From NCBI GenBank assembly GCA_030612585.1, contig JAUWNP010000132.1:1-12113 (forward strand): a stretch of DNA of 12,113 nt, in the 5' to 3' direction. Positions 1 through 6,260 of this stretch are shown one piece after another. Both the position numbers and the translations under genes were made by a program. This DNA comes from Anaerolineae bacterium. GTDB lineage: Bacteria; Chloroflexota; Anaerolineae; B4-G1. The notes beneath the pieces were generated by a model, which saw nothing but the letters and a program-made list of their open reading frames with translations, was not told the DNA's origin and made no database searches. How positions within the stretch are numbered: the stretch's first letter is position 1; each line of letters starts with the position of its first letter.

Positions 1-5
1 GAAGA

Positions 6-141
6 TACTGTTGGCTAACCCCTTCCGGTGGGGCAAGAATGCGGTTTTTCGGGTCATTTCGACTGTTCAGTGGGGAATTACTTCACTAAAAGGGCGTTCT
101 TGTGGGGTCTCATCCCTAGAAAACCGAGTTCGCCAACAGTA
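6..141. repeat. Fold-back (MITE-like) palindromic element with 10-bp inverted ends
   Basis: The ends TACTGTTGGC (6-15) and GCCAACAGTA (132-141) are exact reverse complements. Further inside, CAAGAATGC (35-43) faces GCGTTCTTG (93-101), which pairs 8 of 9 plus a G-U wobble, and a CGGTTTTTC stretch faces GAAAACCG near 118-126. The two halves therefore form an imperfect long palindrome of about 136 bp. It begins four bases after the stop of the minus-strand FHA gene, so its transcript could act as that gene's 3' hairpin. No open frame in it looks like a protein. It could be a non-autonomous element or a structured RNA or terminator; the sequence alone does not decide. Confidence 0.55.
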
Positions 142-144
142 CCA

Positions 145-741
145 TTAGAAGAGGCCCAACCAATGCAGCGGAGCATAGAGTATGTCGGGATAATTCGCAT
201 CCAGATACCAGGCAAGCACGAACAATGCCCCACACAACACTACCAATGCCAGACACCCACATCCGACCCACAGCCACGTCTTGCTTTTCTGCTCCTCGTG
301 CTCCTCAACCGGTGGGGATGGAGATGCAGCAGTATAAGCCGGTGGCGGAGGCGGCTGAGGAGCCGAAGGAGACGGTGCATAACTCGGTGACGGCGGCGCG
401 GCAGCGGGTTGCCTGACGACAGTCTCGGTCGCGGTTATACCCACTCCATAGTAGGTCAGAGCCACCACATCACCCAGGCCGATCATGTCACCGCTGGCCA
501 GCGTGTGTGACCCTGTCAGCCGCACCCCGTTGACGAACGTGCCATTCGTGCTCCCCAGGTCCTCAATCACCATCAGCCCCCCCTGGCGCATGATGCGCGC
601 GTGCTGCCGCGAAACCTGCGGATCGTCAATCGTTATGTCGTTGCCCGGATCTCGCCCCAGGCTAGTAGAGTCCTTTTCCAGGGAAAACATCTGCCCCGGC
701 TGAGGGCCCTGACTCATTACCAGCCGGAAACCGTCTGTCAT
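145..741 (-). CDS. FHA-domain protein with proline-rich linker and single C-terminal membrane helix
   Basis: This 198-residue protein has a forkhead-associated (FHA) phosphothreonine-binding domain at about residues 6-100. The canonical loop residues are all visible: G29-R30, S44-R45-x-H47, N66-G67-T68 and N71-G72. FHA domains read Ser/Thr-kinase phosphorylation, so the protein probably docks a phosphorylated partner at the membrane. After the domain comes a low-complexity Pro/Ala/Ser linker (about 110-147), a short acidic and charged stretch (EEHEEQKSK), and one hydrophobic helix (about 157-179) with Cys-Gly-Cys at its start. About 19 residues remain after the helix. The FHA domain is expected to be cytoplasmic. 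The ATG is preceded by GAGGAGG about seven bases upstream, and a consensus promoter lies 50-80 bp further up. No kinase or phosphatase gene is adjacent, so the partner is unknown. Confidence 0.9.
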   Translation of the reverse strand: MTDGFRLVMSQGPQPGQMFSLEKDSTSLGRDPGNDITIDDPQVSRQHARIMRQGGLMVIEDLGSTNGTFVNGVRLTGSHTLASGDMIGLGDVVALTYYGVGITATETVVRQPAAAPPSPSYAPSPSAPQPPPPPAYTAASPSPPVEEHEEQKSKTWLWVGCGCLALVVLCGALFVLAWYLDANYPDILYAPLHWLGLF

Positions 742-796
742 TTTTTTCCTCCTCGTCGGCTTTACGCTGTACGTTCTATACCTTTACCCTGCACCC

Positions 797-825
797 AGTA
801 TATGACAGTTGCCCTCTCTTGTCAA
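797..825 (-). promoter_or_regulatory. Sigma-70-type promoter of the FHA gene
   Basis: On the minus strand TTGACA (825-820) is followed after exactly 17 bp by TATACT (802-797). This matches the housekeeping consensus almost perfectly and predicts a start near 790, giving a leader of about 50 nt before the FHA start codon at 741. Its -35 bases overlap those of the divergent promoter. Confidence 0.75.
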
Positions 826-846
826 ACTTGCTGCCTGTGGTACACT
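819..846 (+). promoter_or_regulatory. Divergent sigma-70-type promoter for the dipeptidase gene
   Basis: TTGTCA (819-824) and TACACT (841-846) are separated by 16 bp. The predicted start near 853 gives a leader of about 70 nt before the dipeptidase ATG at 924. The -35 hexamer is the same DNA as the -35 of the minus-strand FHA promoter, because TTGTCAA reads TTGACAA on the other strand. Confidence 0.6.
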
Positions 847-872
847 TATTACTGCTGGCGTTTACCCACTGT

Positions 873-912
873 TTCATTGTCCATTGTCTCGCTGTCTCAT
901 TGTTCATTGAAC
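873..912 (+). repeat. TTCATTG-type heptamer repeats in the dipeptidase leader
   Basis: Copies or near copies of TTCATTG lie at 873-879, 881-886 (CCATTG), 897-902 (TCATTG) and 903-909. The last part, TCATTGTTCATTGAAC (897-912), is repeated exactly just before the trmD start codon at 2145-2160. The tract sits between the promoter and the ribosome binding site GGAG (914-917). Confidence 0.6.
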
Positions 913-923
913 TGGAGTGCCAT

Positions 924-1982
924 ATGCACATCGTGGATGCTCACGAGGACATCGCCTGGAACGCACTAGCCTTGGGCCGTGACGTGCGTCGCAGTGCACT
1001 TGAGACCCGCCGTCTGGAGCAGGATACCGGCGTCCCTCAGCGCAACGGCCTCTGCATGGTGGGCCTGCCCGAGTGGCTGTCCGGTGGCATAACACTCGTC
1101 TGTGGTACCATCTTCGTCTCGCCAGCCCGCCGGGGCTCCCCGGAGTCCCACACCTATGCCACCGCAGAGGAAGCCTACGCGCTGGGCCAGGCGCAACTCG
1201 ACTTCTATCACCGCCTGACCGACGAGTGCGACCAGATCACGCTCATTGGGACCCGTGCTGACCTCGACGGCGTGCTGACCAGTTGGGAGGGCGAGACCCC
1301 ACAAGTGGGCATCGTCCCGCTGATGGAAGGCGCAGACCCCATTCGCGAGCCAGCCGAGGCGGAACAGTGGTTCGAGCGCGGCGTGCGGTTGGTGGGCCTC
1401 TCGTGGCAGACCGGCTCCCGATACGCCGGCGGCAATGTCCTCCCTGGCCCGCTCACCGACGCCGGGCGCGAACTTCTCGCCGTGATGGCCGACCTGGGTC
1501 TGATCCTGGACGTCAGCCACCTGGCCGAAGAATCGTTGTTCGAGGCGCTAGACCGCTTCGAGGGCCGGATGGTCGCCAGCCACGCCAACCCCCGCGCCCG
1601 CGTGCCCGGCCCGCGCCAACTCTCCGACGGGATGATCCGTCGCCTGGCCGAGCGGGATAGCGTCATCGGCATCGTGCCCTATAATCGTTTCCTGCGGCCT
1701 GATTGGGCGAAGGGTGATCCCAAGAATGTTGTCACCATAGCCGACGTGGCCGCTGCCGTAGACCACGTCTGCCAGGTGGTGGGTGACGCAACCCACGTGG
1801 GGCTGGGTTCCGACTTCGATGGTGGCTTCGGGGCCGAGAGCGCCCCGGCCGAGATAGACACCGTCGCTGACCTGGCCCGTTTTGGCCCAGCGCTGGCCGA
1901 ACTGGGGTACAGCGAGGAAGACATCGCCGCTGTCCTGGGGGGCAACTGGCTGCGTGTGCTGCGTGCTGCTTTGCCGGAGTGA
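924..1982 (+). CDS. Membrane-dipeptidase family (peptidase M19) zinc dipeptidase
   Basis: The 352-residue product matches the M19 (renal dipeptidase) family in length and motifs. These metallopeptidases use a binuclear zinc site to hydrolyse dipeptides, including those with a C-terminal D-residue. Expected ligands are visible: H7 and D9 in DAHED, the bridging glutamate E135 in LMEG, H199 in DVSH, H220 in SHAN and D297 in GSDFDG. The family's closing GGN..RVL signature is at 339-347. There is no signal peptide with this start, so it should be cytoplasmic, as in bacterial homologues. The ATG at 924 is preferred over an upstream in-frame TTG at 819, because family homology starts at residue 1 and GGAG sits six bases upstream; the TTG overlaps the -35 element. 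A link to the downstream peptide importer is plausible, but trmD and a sigma gene intervene. Confidence 0.93.
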   Translation: MHIVDAHEDIAWNALALGRDVRRSALETRRLEQDTGVPQRNGLCMVGLPEWLSGGITLVCGTIFVSPARRGSPESHTYATAEEAYALGQAQLDFYHRLTDECDQITLIGTRADLDGVLTSWEGETPQVGIVPLMEGADPIREPAEAEQWFERGVRLVGLSWQTGSRYAGGNVLPGPLTDAGRELLAVMADLGLILDVSHLAEESLFEALDRFEGRMVASHANPRARVPGPRQLSDGMIRRLAERDSVIGIVPYNRFLRPDWAKGDPKNVVTIADVAAAVDHVCQVVGDATHVGLGSDFDGGFGAESAPAEIDTVADLARFGPALAELGYSEEDIAAVLGGNWLRVLRAALPE

Positions 1983-2022
1983 CAACAACGGACTGAGAAA
2001 TAGACGGATGGGAAACAAACAG

Positions 2023-2050
2023 AGGCGCGAGCGTGTGCAGACCGCGCCTT
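2023..2050 (+). terminator. Possible weak terminator after the dipeptidase gene
   Basis: AGGCGCG (2023-2029) and CGCGCCT (2043-2049) can pair around a 13-nt loop. Only two to three T residues follow, so it is a weak intrinsic-terminator candidate. Its right edge abuts the -35 hexamer of the trmD promoter. Confidence 0.35.
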
Positions 2051-2078
2051 TGACATCTCTCTGAAACTGTGCTATATT
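2050..2078 (+). promoter_or_regulatory. Sigma-70-type promoter for trmD
   Basis: TTGACA (2050-2055) and TATATT (2073-2078) are separated by 17 bp, close to the consensus. The start would be near 2085, leaving about 75 nt of leader. This gives trmD its own transcription unit rather than read-through from the dipeptidase. Confidence 0.7.
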
Positions 2079-2135
2079 TTAGCCATCAGGCACGCAGTTC
2101 CCAGGATCATTATCCGCTCTGGTATCTGTTACTTG

Positions 2136-2160
2136 TTCATTGCTTCATTGTTCATTGAAC
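2136..2160 (+). repeat. Three TTCATTG heptamers abutting the trmD start codon
   Basis: TTCATTG occurs at 2136-2142, 2144-2150 and 2151-2157, followed by AAC and then the ATG. The repeat occupies the place where a Shine-Dalgarno sequence would be expected, and no purine-rich site is visible there. The final 16 bases match 897-912 in the dipeptidase leader exactly. Confidence 0.65.
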
Positions 2161-2922
2161 ATGCATTTCGACATCCTCACCCTCTTCCCCTCAATGTTTC
2201 ACGGCCCTTTGGAGGAGAGCATCCTCAAACGGGCCCAGGAGAGCGGCCGCGTTTCCATCGCGCTGCACAATATCCGCGACTATGCAGCCAACAAACACCA
2301 CGTCACCGACGATGCTCCCTACGGTGGTGGAGGTGGAATGGTAATGAAGCCAGAGCCCATCTTCGCCGCCGCCGAAGCGATCCTGCCCCCCCCCAGCCCC
2401 CCCCGACAAGCGGGGGGGGAGAGAGGGGAGGGCACGAATGTGCCGATCATTCTCCTGACTCCCCAGGGGCGGCTCTTTACCCAGGCCGTCGCCGCCGAAC
2501 TGTCGCATCACCAGCGTTTACTCCTCATCTGTGGGCGGTACGAGGGAATGGATGAGCGAGTGCGGCAACACCTGGCGACCGACGAAATCTCCATCGGCGA
2601 CTACGTGCTCACCGGTGGCGAGTTGGCAGCGCTGGTCATCATTGACGCCGTGACCCGTTTGCTGCCGGGCGTGTTGGGAGACCCCGGTGCTACTCTTGAG
2701 GATTCCCACGCTCGCGGGCTATTGGAAGGACCGCACTACACCCGCCCCGCTGTCTTCCGGGGCTGGGAGGTGCCGGAGATACTGCGTTCCGGAGACCACG
2801 CCGCCATCGCCCGCTGGCGTCGCGGGCAGGCGCTCCGTCGCACCCTCGAGCGTCGCCCTGATCTCCTGCCGCGGGCGGATTTGCCCCCACAAGATCGGGA
2901 GTTCCTGGCACAACTGACGTAA
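2161..2922 (+). CDS. trmD: tRNA (guanine37-N1)-methyltransferase TrmD with a palindrome-derived insertion
   Basis: TrmD methylates N1 of G37 next to the anticodon, using S-adenosylmethionine, and prevents +1 frameshifting. The 253-residue product begins with the family's [10 protein letters not shown] start and carries [17 protein letters not shown] (50-66). The trefoil-knot SAM-binding segments follow: LLTPQGRL (98-105), [11 protein letters not shown] (124-134) and [11 protein letters not shown] (144-154). The catalytic aspartate is expected at D181 in LEDS, followed by GPHYTRP (190-196). Residues about 75-93 (Pro-rich, then AGGERGEG) have no counterpart in E. coli TrmD as I recall it, and come from a C/G-tract palindrome at 2385-2433. 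The rest of the protein stays in frame, so it is probably functional. The ATG at 2161 is chosen over an in-frame TTG at 2140 because homology starts there. No Shine-Dalgarno is visible. The usual neighbours rpsP, rimM and rplS are absent. Confidence 0.95.
   Translation: MHFDILTLFPSMFHGPLEESILKRAQESGRVSIALHNIRDYAANKHHVTDDAPYGGGGGMVMKPEPIFAAAEAILPPPSPPRQAGGERGEGTNVPIILLTPQGRLFTQAVAAELSHHQRLLLICGRYEGMDERVRQHLATDEISIGDYVLTGGELAALVIIDAVTRLLPGVLGDPGATLEDSHARGLLEGPHYTRPAVFRGWEVPEILRSGDHAAIARWRRGQALRRTLERRPDLLPRADLPPQDREFLAQLT
2385..2433. repeat. C/G-tract palindromic insertion inside trmD
   Basis: A run of nine C (2386-2394), AG, then eight C (2397-2404), GACAAGC and eight G (2412-2419) form a perfect 8-bp GC hairpin with a 7-nt loop. 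The G-rich tail to 2433 (GGGC) can pair imperfectly with the outer C run starting at GCCC (2385). It lies in the loop before the knot domain of TrmD and encodes a Pro-rich then Gly/Glu/Arg stretch. It looks like a small dispersed palindromic repeat that inserted without breaking the frame. Confidence 0.6.
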
Positions 2923-2937
2923 GATTGACGGATCTAG

Positions 2938-3015
2938 GATTTGGAGATTCGAGGACCGGTGTACTTACCATATAGCAGCCAATCTCCAAATCTAACATCA
3001 CCAAATCTAAGATCA
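2938..3015. repeat. Inverted plus tandem repeat cluster between trmD and the sigma gene
   Basis: GATTTGGAGATT (2938-2949) is the exact reverse complement of AATCTCCAAATC (2981-2992), a 12-bp stem with a 31-nt spacer. On the right side two 15-bp tandem copies, CCAAATCTAACATCA (2986-3000) and CCAAATCTAAGATCA (3001-3015), differ at one base, and the left arm can pair with either. The cluster starts 15 bp after the trmD stop and could end its transcript, but no T tract follows. The sigma gene's promoter was not identified with confidence; TATATA at 3042-3047 is a possible -10. Confidence 0.55.
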
Positions 3016-3074
3016 ATTGAACCTTTTGGGGTCTATAAGAGTATATAAGGTGGGCTAGTACGCCTGGAGGGTAA

Positions 3075-3662
3075 ATGACCACACAGCACACGGATAGCTG
3101 GTTTATCGTCCGTATTCGAGACGGCGACCTTGAGGCCCTGGGTGAACTGTACGAGAAGTATAAGACACAGGTATATCGGACCGCCCTGGCGGTCACTCAC
3201 GATGAGAGGGCGGCTGAGGACATCCTCCAGGAGGCTTTCCTTCGCGTCTACACCTATGCCGACCGCATTGACGAGAACCGACCATTGGGGCCGTGGCTGT
3301 ACCGCGCCACCGTTAACCTGGCCTACAGTTGGACCAGCCGGGTTAAGCGCTGGCTGCACTCCCTCCAGGATGTGCTTGACCGCTGGACATCACCTGCTCA
3401 GTGGCGCCCCGAGGCGGTGGCAGAAGAGCGAGAACGGCGACAAAACCTGCAACAGGTGATTGACGCATTACCTCCCCGCCATCGTGCGGTCATTGTCTTG
3501 CATTACCTGGAGGAGTTGAGCCTGAAAGAGATCGCCTACGTGATGGACGTCCCGGAGGGAACGGTCAAATCTCGTCTCCACTATGCCCGTGAGAGGCTGA
3601 GGAGATCTATCCTGGAACAGGAGCGCAGGTTAGTGCCCGAGGTGGCGTATGACTTCACGTAA
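3075..3662 (+). CDS. ECF-type RNA polymerase sigma factor (sigma-70 family)
   Basis: The 195-residue protein has the two-domain layout of extracytoplasmic-function sigma factors. Region 2 (about 10-85) contains the core-binding and -10 recognition segment DERAAEDILQEAFLRVY and then GPWLYRATVNLAY. Region 4 (about 122-178) contains ALPPRHRAVIVLHYLEELS and the helix-turn-helix KEIAYVMDVPEGTVKSRLHYARERLR, which contacts the -35 element. It lacks regions 1.1 and 3. It would redirect RNA polymerase to a small regulon, usually under an anti-sigma partner. The ATG follows a CTGGAGGG ribosome binding site. Its stop overlaps the start of the next gene by 14 bp, so the two are translationally coupled, the usual arrangement for a sigma factor and its regulator. 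The signal and regulon cannot be read from the window. Confidence 0.93.
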   Translation: MTTQHTDSWFIVRIRDGDLEALGELYEKYKTQVYRTALAVTHDERAAEDILQEAFLRVYTYADRIDENRPLGPWLYRATVNLAYSWTSRVKRWLHSLQDVLDRWTSPAQWRPEAVAEERERRQNLQQVIDALPPRHRAVIVLHYLEELSLKEIAYVMDVPEGTVKSRLHYARERLRRSILEQERRLVPEVAYDFT

Positions 3663-3993
3663 GGATGTATTTGAGGGACATTCTGCAGACGAACTGGACA
3701 ATCTGATTCGGTGGGCGCTGCGGGAGAGAGTGGTCGGAGCCAGCCCCTCGTCGCATGTGTGGGAGCGGATCAAGGAGCGCGTGGGGCGGCCAACGGCGTG
3801 GCGCCTGATGGGACTCAGATTCTCTAAAGGCTATCGGGTGGTGATGGCGCAATTGGCCAGGGTAGGTGCGTTTCTCTCTGCACAGATTGCTTCCTGGGCG
3901 TGGCCTGAGAATAGGTGGGTGGAATGGAGGTACGACCCCCGTAACACACACCTTCTTTATCAGTATGGTTCCCTCCTGCCGTTGACGTTTTAG
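3649..3993 (+). CDS. Small cysteine-free protein coupled to the ECF sigma gene (candidate sigma regulator)
   Basis: I do not recognise a named family for this 114-residue protein. It starts inside the end of the sigma gene in another frame (14-bp overlap), so it is co-translated with the sigma factor. The N-terminal third (about 10-46) is charged and likely helical (DELDNLIRWALRERVV, then SHVWERIKERVG). The middle (about 60-86) is basic and moderately hydrophobic (VVMAQLARVGAFLSAQIASWAW), a doubtful membrane or amphipathic helix. The C-terminus is rich in aromatic residues. It has no cysteine, so it cannot carry the HxxxCxxC zinc site of ZAS-type anti-sigma factors. From position it may be an anti-sigma factor or cofactor; this is inference. 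The coding assignment itself is well supported by the coupled start. Confidence 0.7.
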   Translation: MTSRKDVFEGHSADELDNLIRWALRERVVGASPSSHVWERIKERVGRPTAWRLMGLRFSKGYRVVMAQLARVGAFLSAQIASWAWPENRWVEWRYDPRNTHLLYQYGSLLPLTF

Positions 3994-4050
3994 ATGTCCT
4001 GGCCGAGTTAAGTCTGAAGTGGGCCTGGAGTATTGAAGAGTTTGGCGAGG

Positions 4051-4078
4051 TTGCACTTTCATAGCAATTGAGTATAAT
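4051..4078 (+). promoter_or_regulatory. Strong sigma-70-type promoter of the peptide-importer operon
   Basis: TTGCAC (4051-4056) and a perfect TATAAT (4073-4078) are separated by 16 bp. Initiation near 4085 leaves a leader of about 45 nt that can form a small hairpin, CAGGC...GCCTG (near 4086-4103). The first gene starts at 4129. The preceding gene ends at 3993, and nothing else was recognised in 3994-4050. Confidence 0.75.
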
Positions 4079-4128
4079 AGCAAAACAGGCTCTGCTTTGC
4101 CTGCGCGTTATATCTTCTGGGGGGTGTT

Positions 4129-5148
4129 ATGTTTGATCATCAACAGAACCAATCTTCACACGTCCTGCTCAATATGAGAAACCTCGTCACTCGCTTTTAC
4201 ACCGAGGATGGGGTGGTGCACGCCGTCAACGGGGTCTCCTATACCCTCGAGGAAGGGGGAATTCTGGGTGTCGTCGGCGAGAGTGGCTGTGGCAAGAGCG
4301 TACACGCCCTCTCCATTATGCGCCTCATACCCAGCCCGCCGGGCAGGATCGAGGGGGGGGAGGTCTGGTTCGACGGGCGTGACCTGCTGAAAGTGAGCGA
4401 GTCGGATATGCACCACGTGCGTGGGGCGGAGATCGCGATGGTCTTCCAGGACCCGATGAGCTCGCTCAACCCGGTTCTGACAATAGGCTTCCAGATCATG
4501 GAGACGCTCAAACTCCATCAGGGGATGAACAACGCGCAGGCGCGGGAGCGAGCCGGGGAACTGCTGGCGATGGTCGGCATCCCGGATGCTCACGAGCGGC
4601 TGGACGACTATCCTCACCAGTTCTCCGGCGGCATGCGGCAGCGGGCGATGATTGCTATGGCCCTCTCCTGCAATCCCAAACTCCTCATCGCTGATGAGCC
4701 CACCACCGCCCTGGACGTCACCATCCAGGCCCAGATCATTGACCTGGTGAAGCGGCTCCAGGAGCAACTGGGGATGGCAGTGATGTGGATCACCCACGAC
4801 CTGGGGATCATAGCCGGGTTGGCCAGGAAGGTCAACGTGATGTACGCTGGCTACATCGTCGAGCGGGGCAATGTGAAGGACATCTACGAGCGATCGCGCC
4901 ATCCCTACACGATAGGTCTGCTGGGGTCGCTGCCCCGGCTGGACGAAGCGCCCGGCACCAAACTGATCTCTATCCCAGGCCTGCCGCCCGATCTGATTGA
5001 CCTGCCACCAGCCTGCCCCTTCGCTGCCCGATGCACCTACGCGGTTGACCAGTGCCTGGAGGAGATGCCGCCGCTGGAGGAGACGGACGGGGAGGACCAC
5101 ACCGTGGCCTGCTGGCGGTGGGAATACGTCGCGGGGAGGACAGATTAA
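4129..5148 (+). CDS. dppD: Peptide ABC importer ATPase subunit, DppD/OppD type
   Basis: This 339-residue protein is one of two ATPases that power a dipeptide/oligopeptide/nickel-family (PepT) importer. Every nucleotide-site motif is present: Walker A GESGCGKS (50-57), Q-loop Q107 in FQDP, signature FSGGMRQR (165-172), Walker [13 protein letters not shown] (185-196) and H-loop H223. The C-terminal oligopeptide-transporter extension (about 235-335) includes the HPYT motif and four cysteines, C296, C302, C309 and C328, of the kind reported to hold a [4Fe-4S] cluster in some DppD/OppD proteins. The start lies behind a G-rich, weak ribosome binding site (4119-4124). Its stop codon overlaps the next gene's ATG. 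The dpp versus opp naming and the substrate are not settled by sequence. Confidence 0.94.
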   Translation: MFDHQQNQSSHVLLNMRNLVTRFYTEDGVVHAVNGVSYTLEEGGILGVVGESGCGKSVHALSIMRLIPSPPGRIEGGEVWFDGRDLLKVSESDMHHVRGAEIAMVFQDPMSSLNPVLTIGFQIMETLKLHQGMNNAQARERAGELLAMVGIPDAHERLDDYPHQFSGGMRQRAMIAMALSCNPKLLIADEPTTALDVTIQAQIIDLVKRLQEQLGMAVMWITHDLGIIAGLARKVNVMYAGYIVERGNVKDIYERSRHPYTIGLLGSLPRLDEAPGTKLISIPGLPPDLIDLPPACPFAARCTYAVDQCLEEMPPLEETDGEDHTVACWRWEYVAGRTD

Positions 5149-6140
5149 TGACCGCTGAGAGAGTACCCCTGGTTCAGGTGCGCCACCTCAAGAAGTATTT
5201 CCCCATCACACGGGGTATTATTATCCAGCGCCACACCGGCGATATCAAGGCGGTGGACGACGTCAGTTTCAATATTTACAAGGGCGAAACGCTGGGGCTG
5301 GTCGGGGAGACCGGCAGCGGCAAGACGACGATAGGCCGGACGATGCTCCGGCTGTACGAGCCGACGGACGGGCAGGTCGTCTTTGATGAGGCAGACCTGA
5401 TGAGCCTCAAGGGCAGCGAACTGCGCCACATGCGCCGCCGGATGCAGATGATCTTCCAGGACCCCTACGCCTCGCTGAACCCGCGCATGACGGTGGGATC
5501 CATTGTCGGTGAGCCGCTGGAGGTCCACGGGATCGCCCACGGGAAAGAGAAGCGCGAGCGGGTGCAGGAGTTGCTGCGACTGGTGGGGCTCAATCCTTAC
5601 TTCGTCAACCGCTACCCCCACGAGTTCTCCGGTGGGCAGCGGCAGCGTATCGGCATCGCCCGCGCCCTGGCTCTCAATCCCGACCTGATCATCTGTGACG
5701 AGCCCATCTCCTCGCTGGACGTCTCCATCCAGGCCCAGGTGGTCAACCTGCTGGAGGAGTTGCAGGGCCGGTTGGGTTTGACCTACCTGTTTATCGCCCA
5801 CGACCTGAGCATGGTGCGCCACATCAGCGACCGCATGGCGGTGATGTATCTGGGCAAGATCGTGGAGTTGACCGACCGAGACGAGATTTACCTCAACCCA
5901 CTCCACCCCTACACCCAGGCGTTGATGTCGGCGGTGCCGGTGCCGGACCCGGTGGTCGAGGAGAAGCGTCAGCGCATCATCCTGGAGGGGGACATACCCA
6001 GCCCGGCCAACCCGCCTGTGGGCTGCAATTTCAACACCCGCTGCCCGGTGGCCATAGAGGCTTGCTTTGAGGTGGAGCCGGAGTTCGTCGAGGTGAAGCA
6101 GGGCCACTTCTGTGCCTGCCATCTGGTACGTAATGCGTAA
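5148..6140 (+). CDS. dppF: Peptide ABC importer ATPase subunit, DppF/OppF type
   Basis: This 330-residue ATPase is the partner of the preceding subunit; the two form the heterodimeric motor on the cytoplasmic face of the permease pair. Motifs are Walker A GETGSGKT (53-60), Q-loop Q104, signature FSGGQRQR (160-167), Walker [13 protein letters not shown] (180-191) and H-loop H218. The C-terminal extension has HPYTQAL (253-259) and cysteines C293, C299, C306, C322 and C324, again compatible with an iron-sulfur site. The ATG at 5148 shares its first base with the TAA of the upstream gene and has GGGGAGGA eight bases upstream, so translation is coupled. An in-frame start at 5052 inside the upstream gene is rejected because it would add 32 non-homologous residues. 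Confidence 0.94.
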   Translation: MTAERVPLVQVRHLKKYFPITRGIIIQRHTGDIKAVDDVSFNIYKGETLGLVGETGSGKTTIGRTMLRLYEPTDGQVVFDEADLMSLKGSELRHMRRRMQMIFQDPYASLNPRMTVGSIVGEPLEVHGIAHGKEKRERVQELLRLVGLNPYFVNRYPHEFSGGQRQRIGIARALALNPDLIICDEPISSLDVSIQAQVVNLLEELQGRLGLTYLFIAHDLSMVRHISDRMAVMYLGKIVELTDRDEIYLNPLHPYTQALMSAVPVPDPVVEEKRQRIILEGDIPSPANPPVGCNFNTRCPVAIEACFEVEPEFVEVKQGHFCACHLVRNA

Positions 6141-6152
6141 GTATTATGGAGC

Positions 6153-6256
6153 AAAAAGGAGGTGATGCGTAGAGGGGAGACATTACACCAGGGCGGAGAA
6201 ATCCTGCCCAGAAACTGTGTCGTAAGTGATAACTTTAGTTTAAGTACAAGGAGGAG
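6153..6256 (+). promoter_or_regulatory. Leader of the solute-binding protein gene: extra Shine-Dalgarno, GNRA hairpin and true RBS
   Basis: The 120-nt gap before the binding-protein gene contains AAGGAGGTGAT (6156-6166), fully complementary to the 16S rRNA 3' end, but no well-spaced start codon follows it; the ATG at 6165 is too close. A hairpin follows: GGGC (6191-6194) and GGA (6195-6197) pair with TCC (6202-6204) and GCCC (6206-6209) around a GAAA tetraloop, with one bulged T. The ribosome binding site in use is AAGGAGGAG (6248-6256), six bases before the ATG. No clear promoter was found here. Confidence 0.45.
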
Positions 6257-6260
6257 AAAA

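Noticed and set aside
28..416. Plus-strand frames opposite the FHA gene and over the fold-back element
   Set aside because: They are low-complexity Arg/Pro translations, antisense to the FHA linker and membrane helix.
819..923. TTG-initiated 35-residue N-terminal extension of the dipeptidase
   Set aside because: It starts on the -35 promoter element, lacks a ribosome binding site and has no family homology; the ATG at 924 fits M19 exactly.
3017..3049. Sigma-factor promoter TTGAAC with TATATA, or an ECF-type autoregulated promoter
   Set aside because: The spacer is 19 bp or more for the former, and the GAAC and GTC blocks are only about eight bases apart for the latter, so neither fits well.
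6165..6260. Extended start for the solute-binding protein at the ATG after AAGGAGGTG
   Set aside because: The ribosome site is only two bases away, and the extension would bury the lipoprotein signal behind 32 polar residues.
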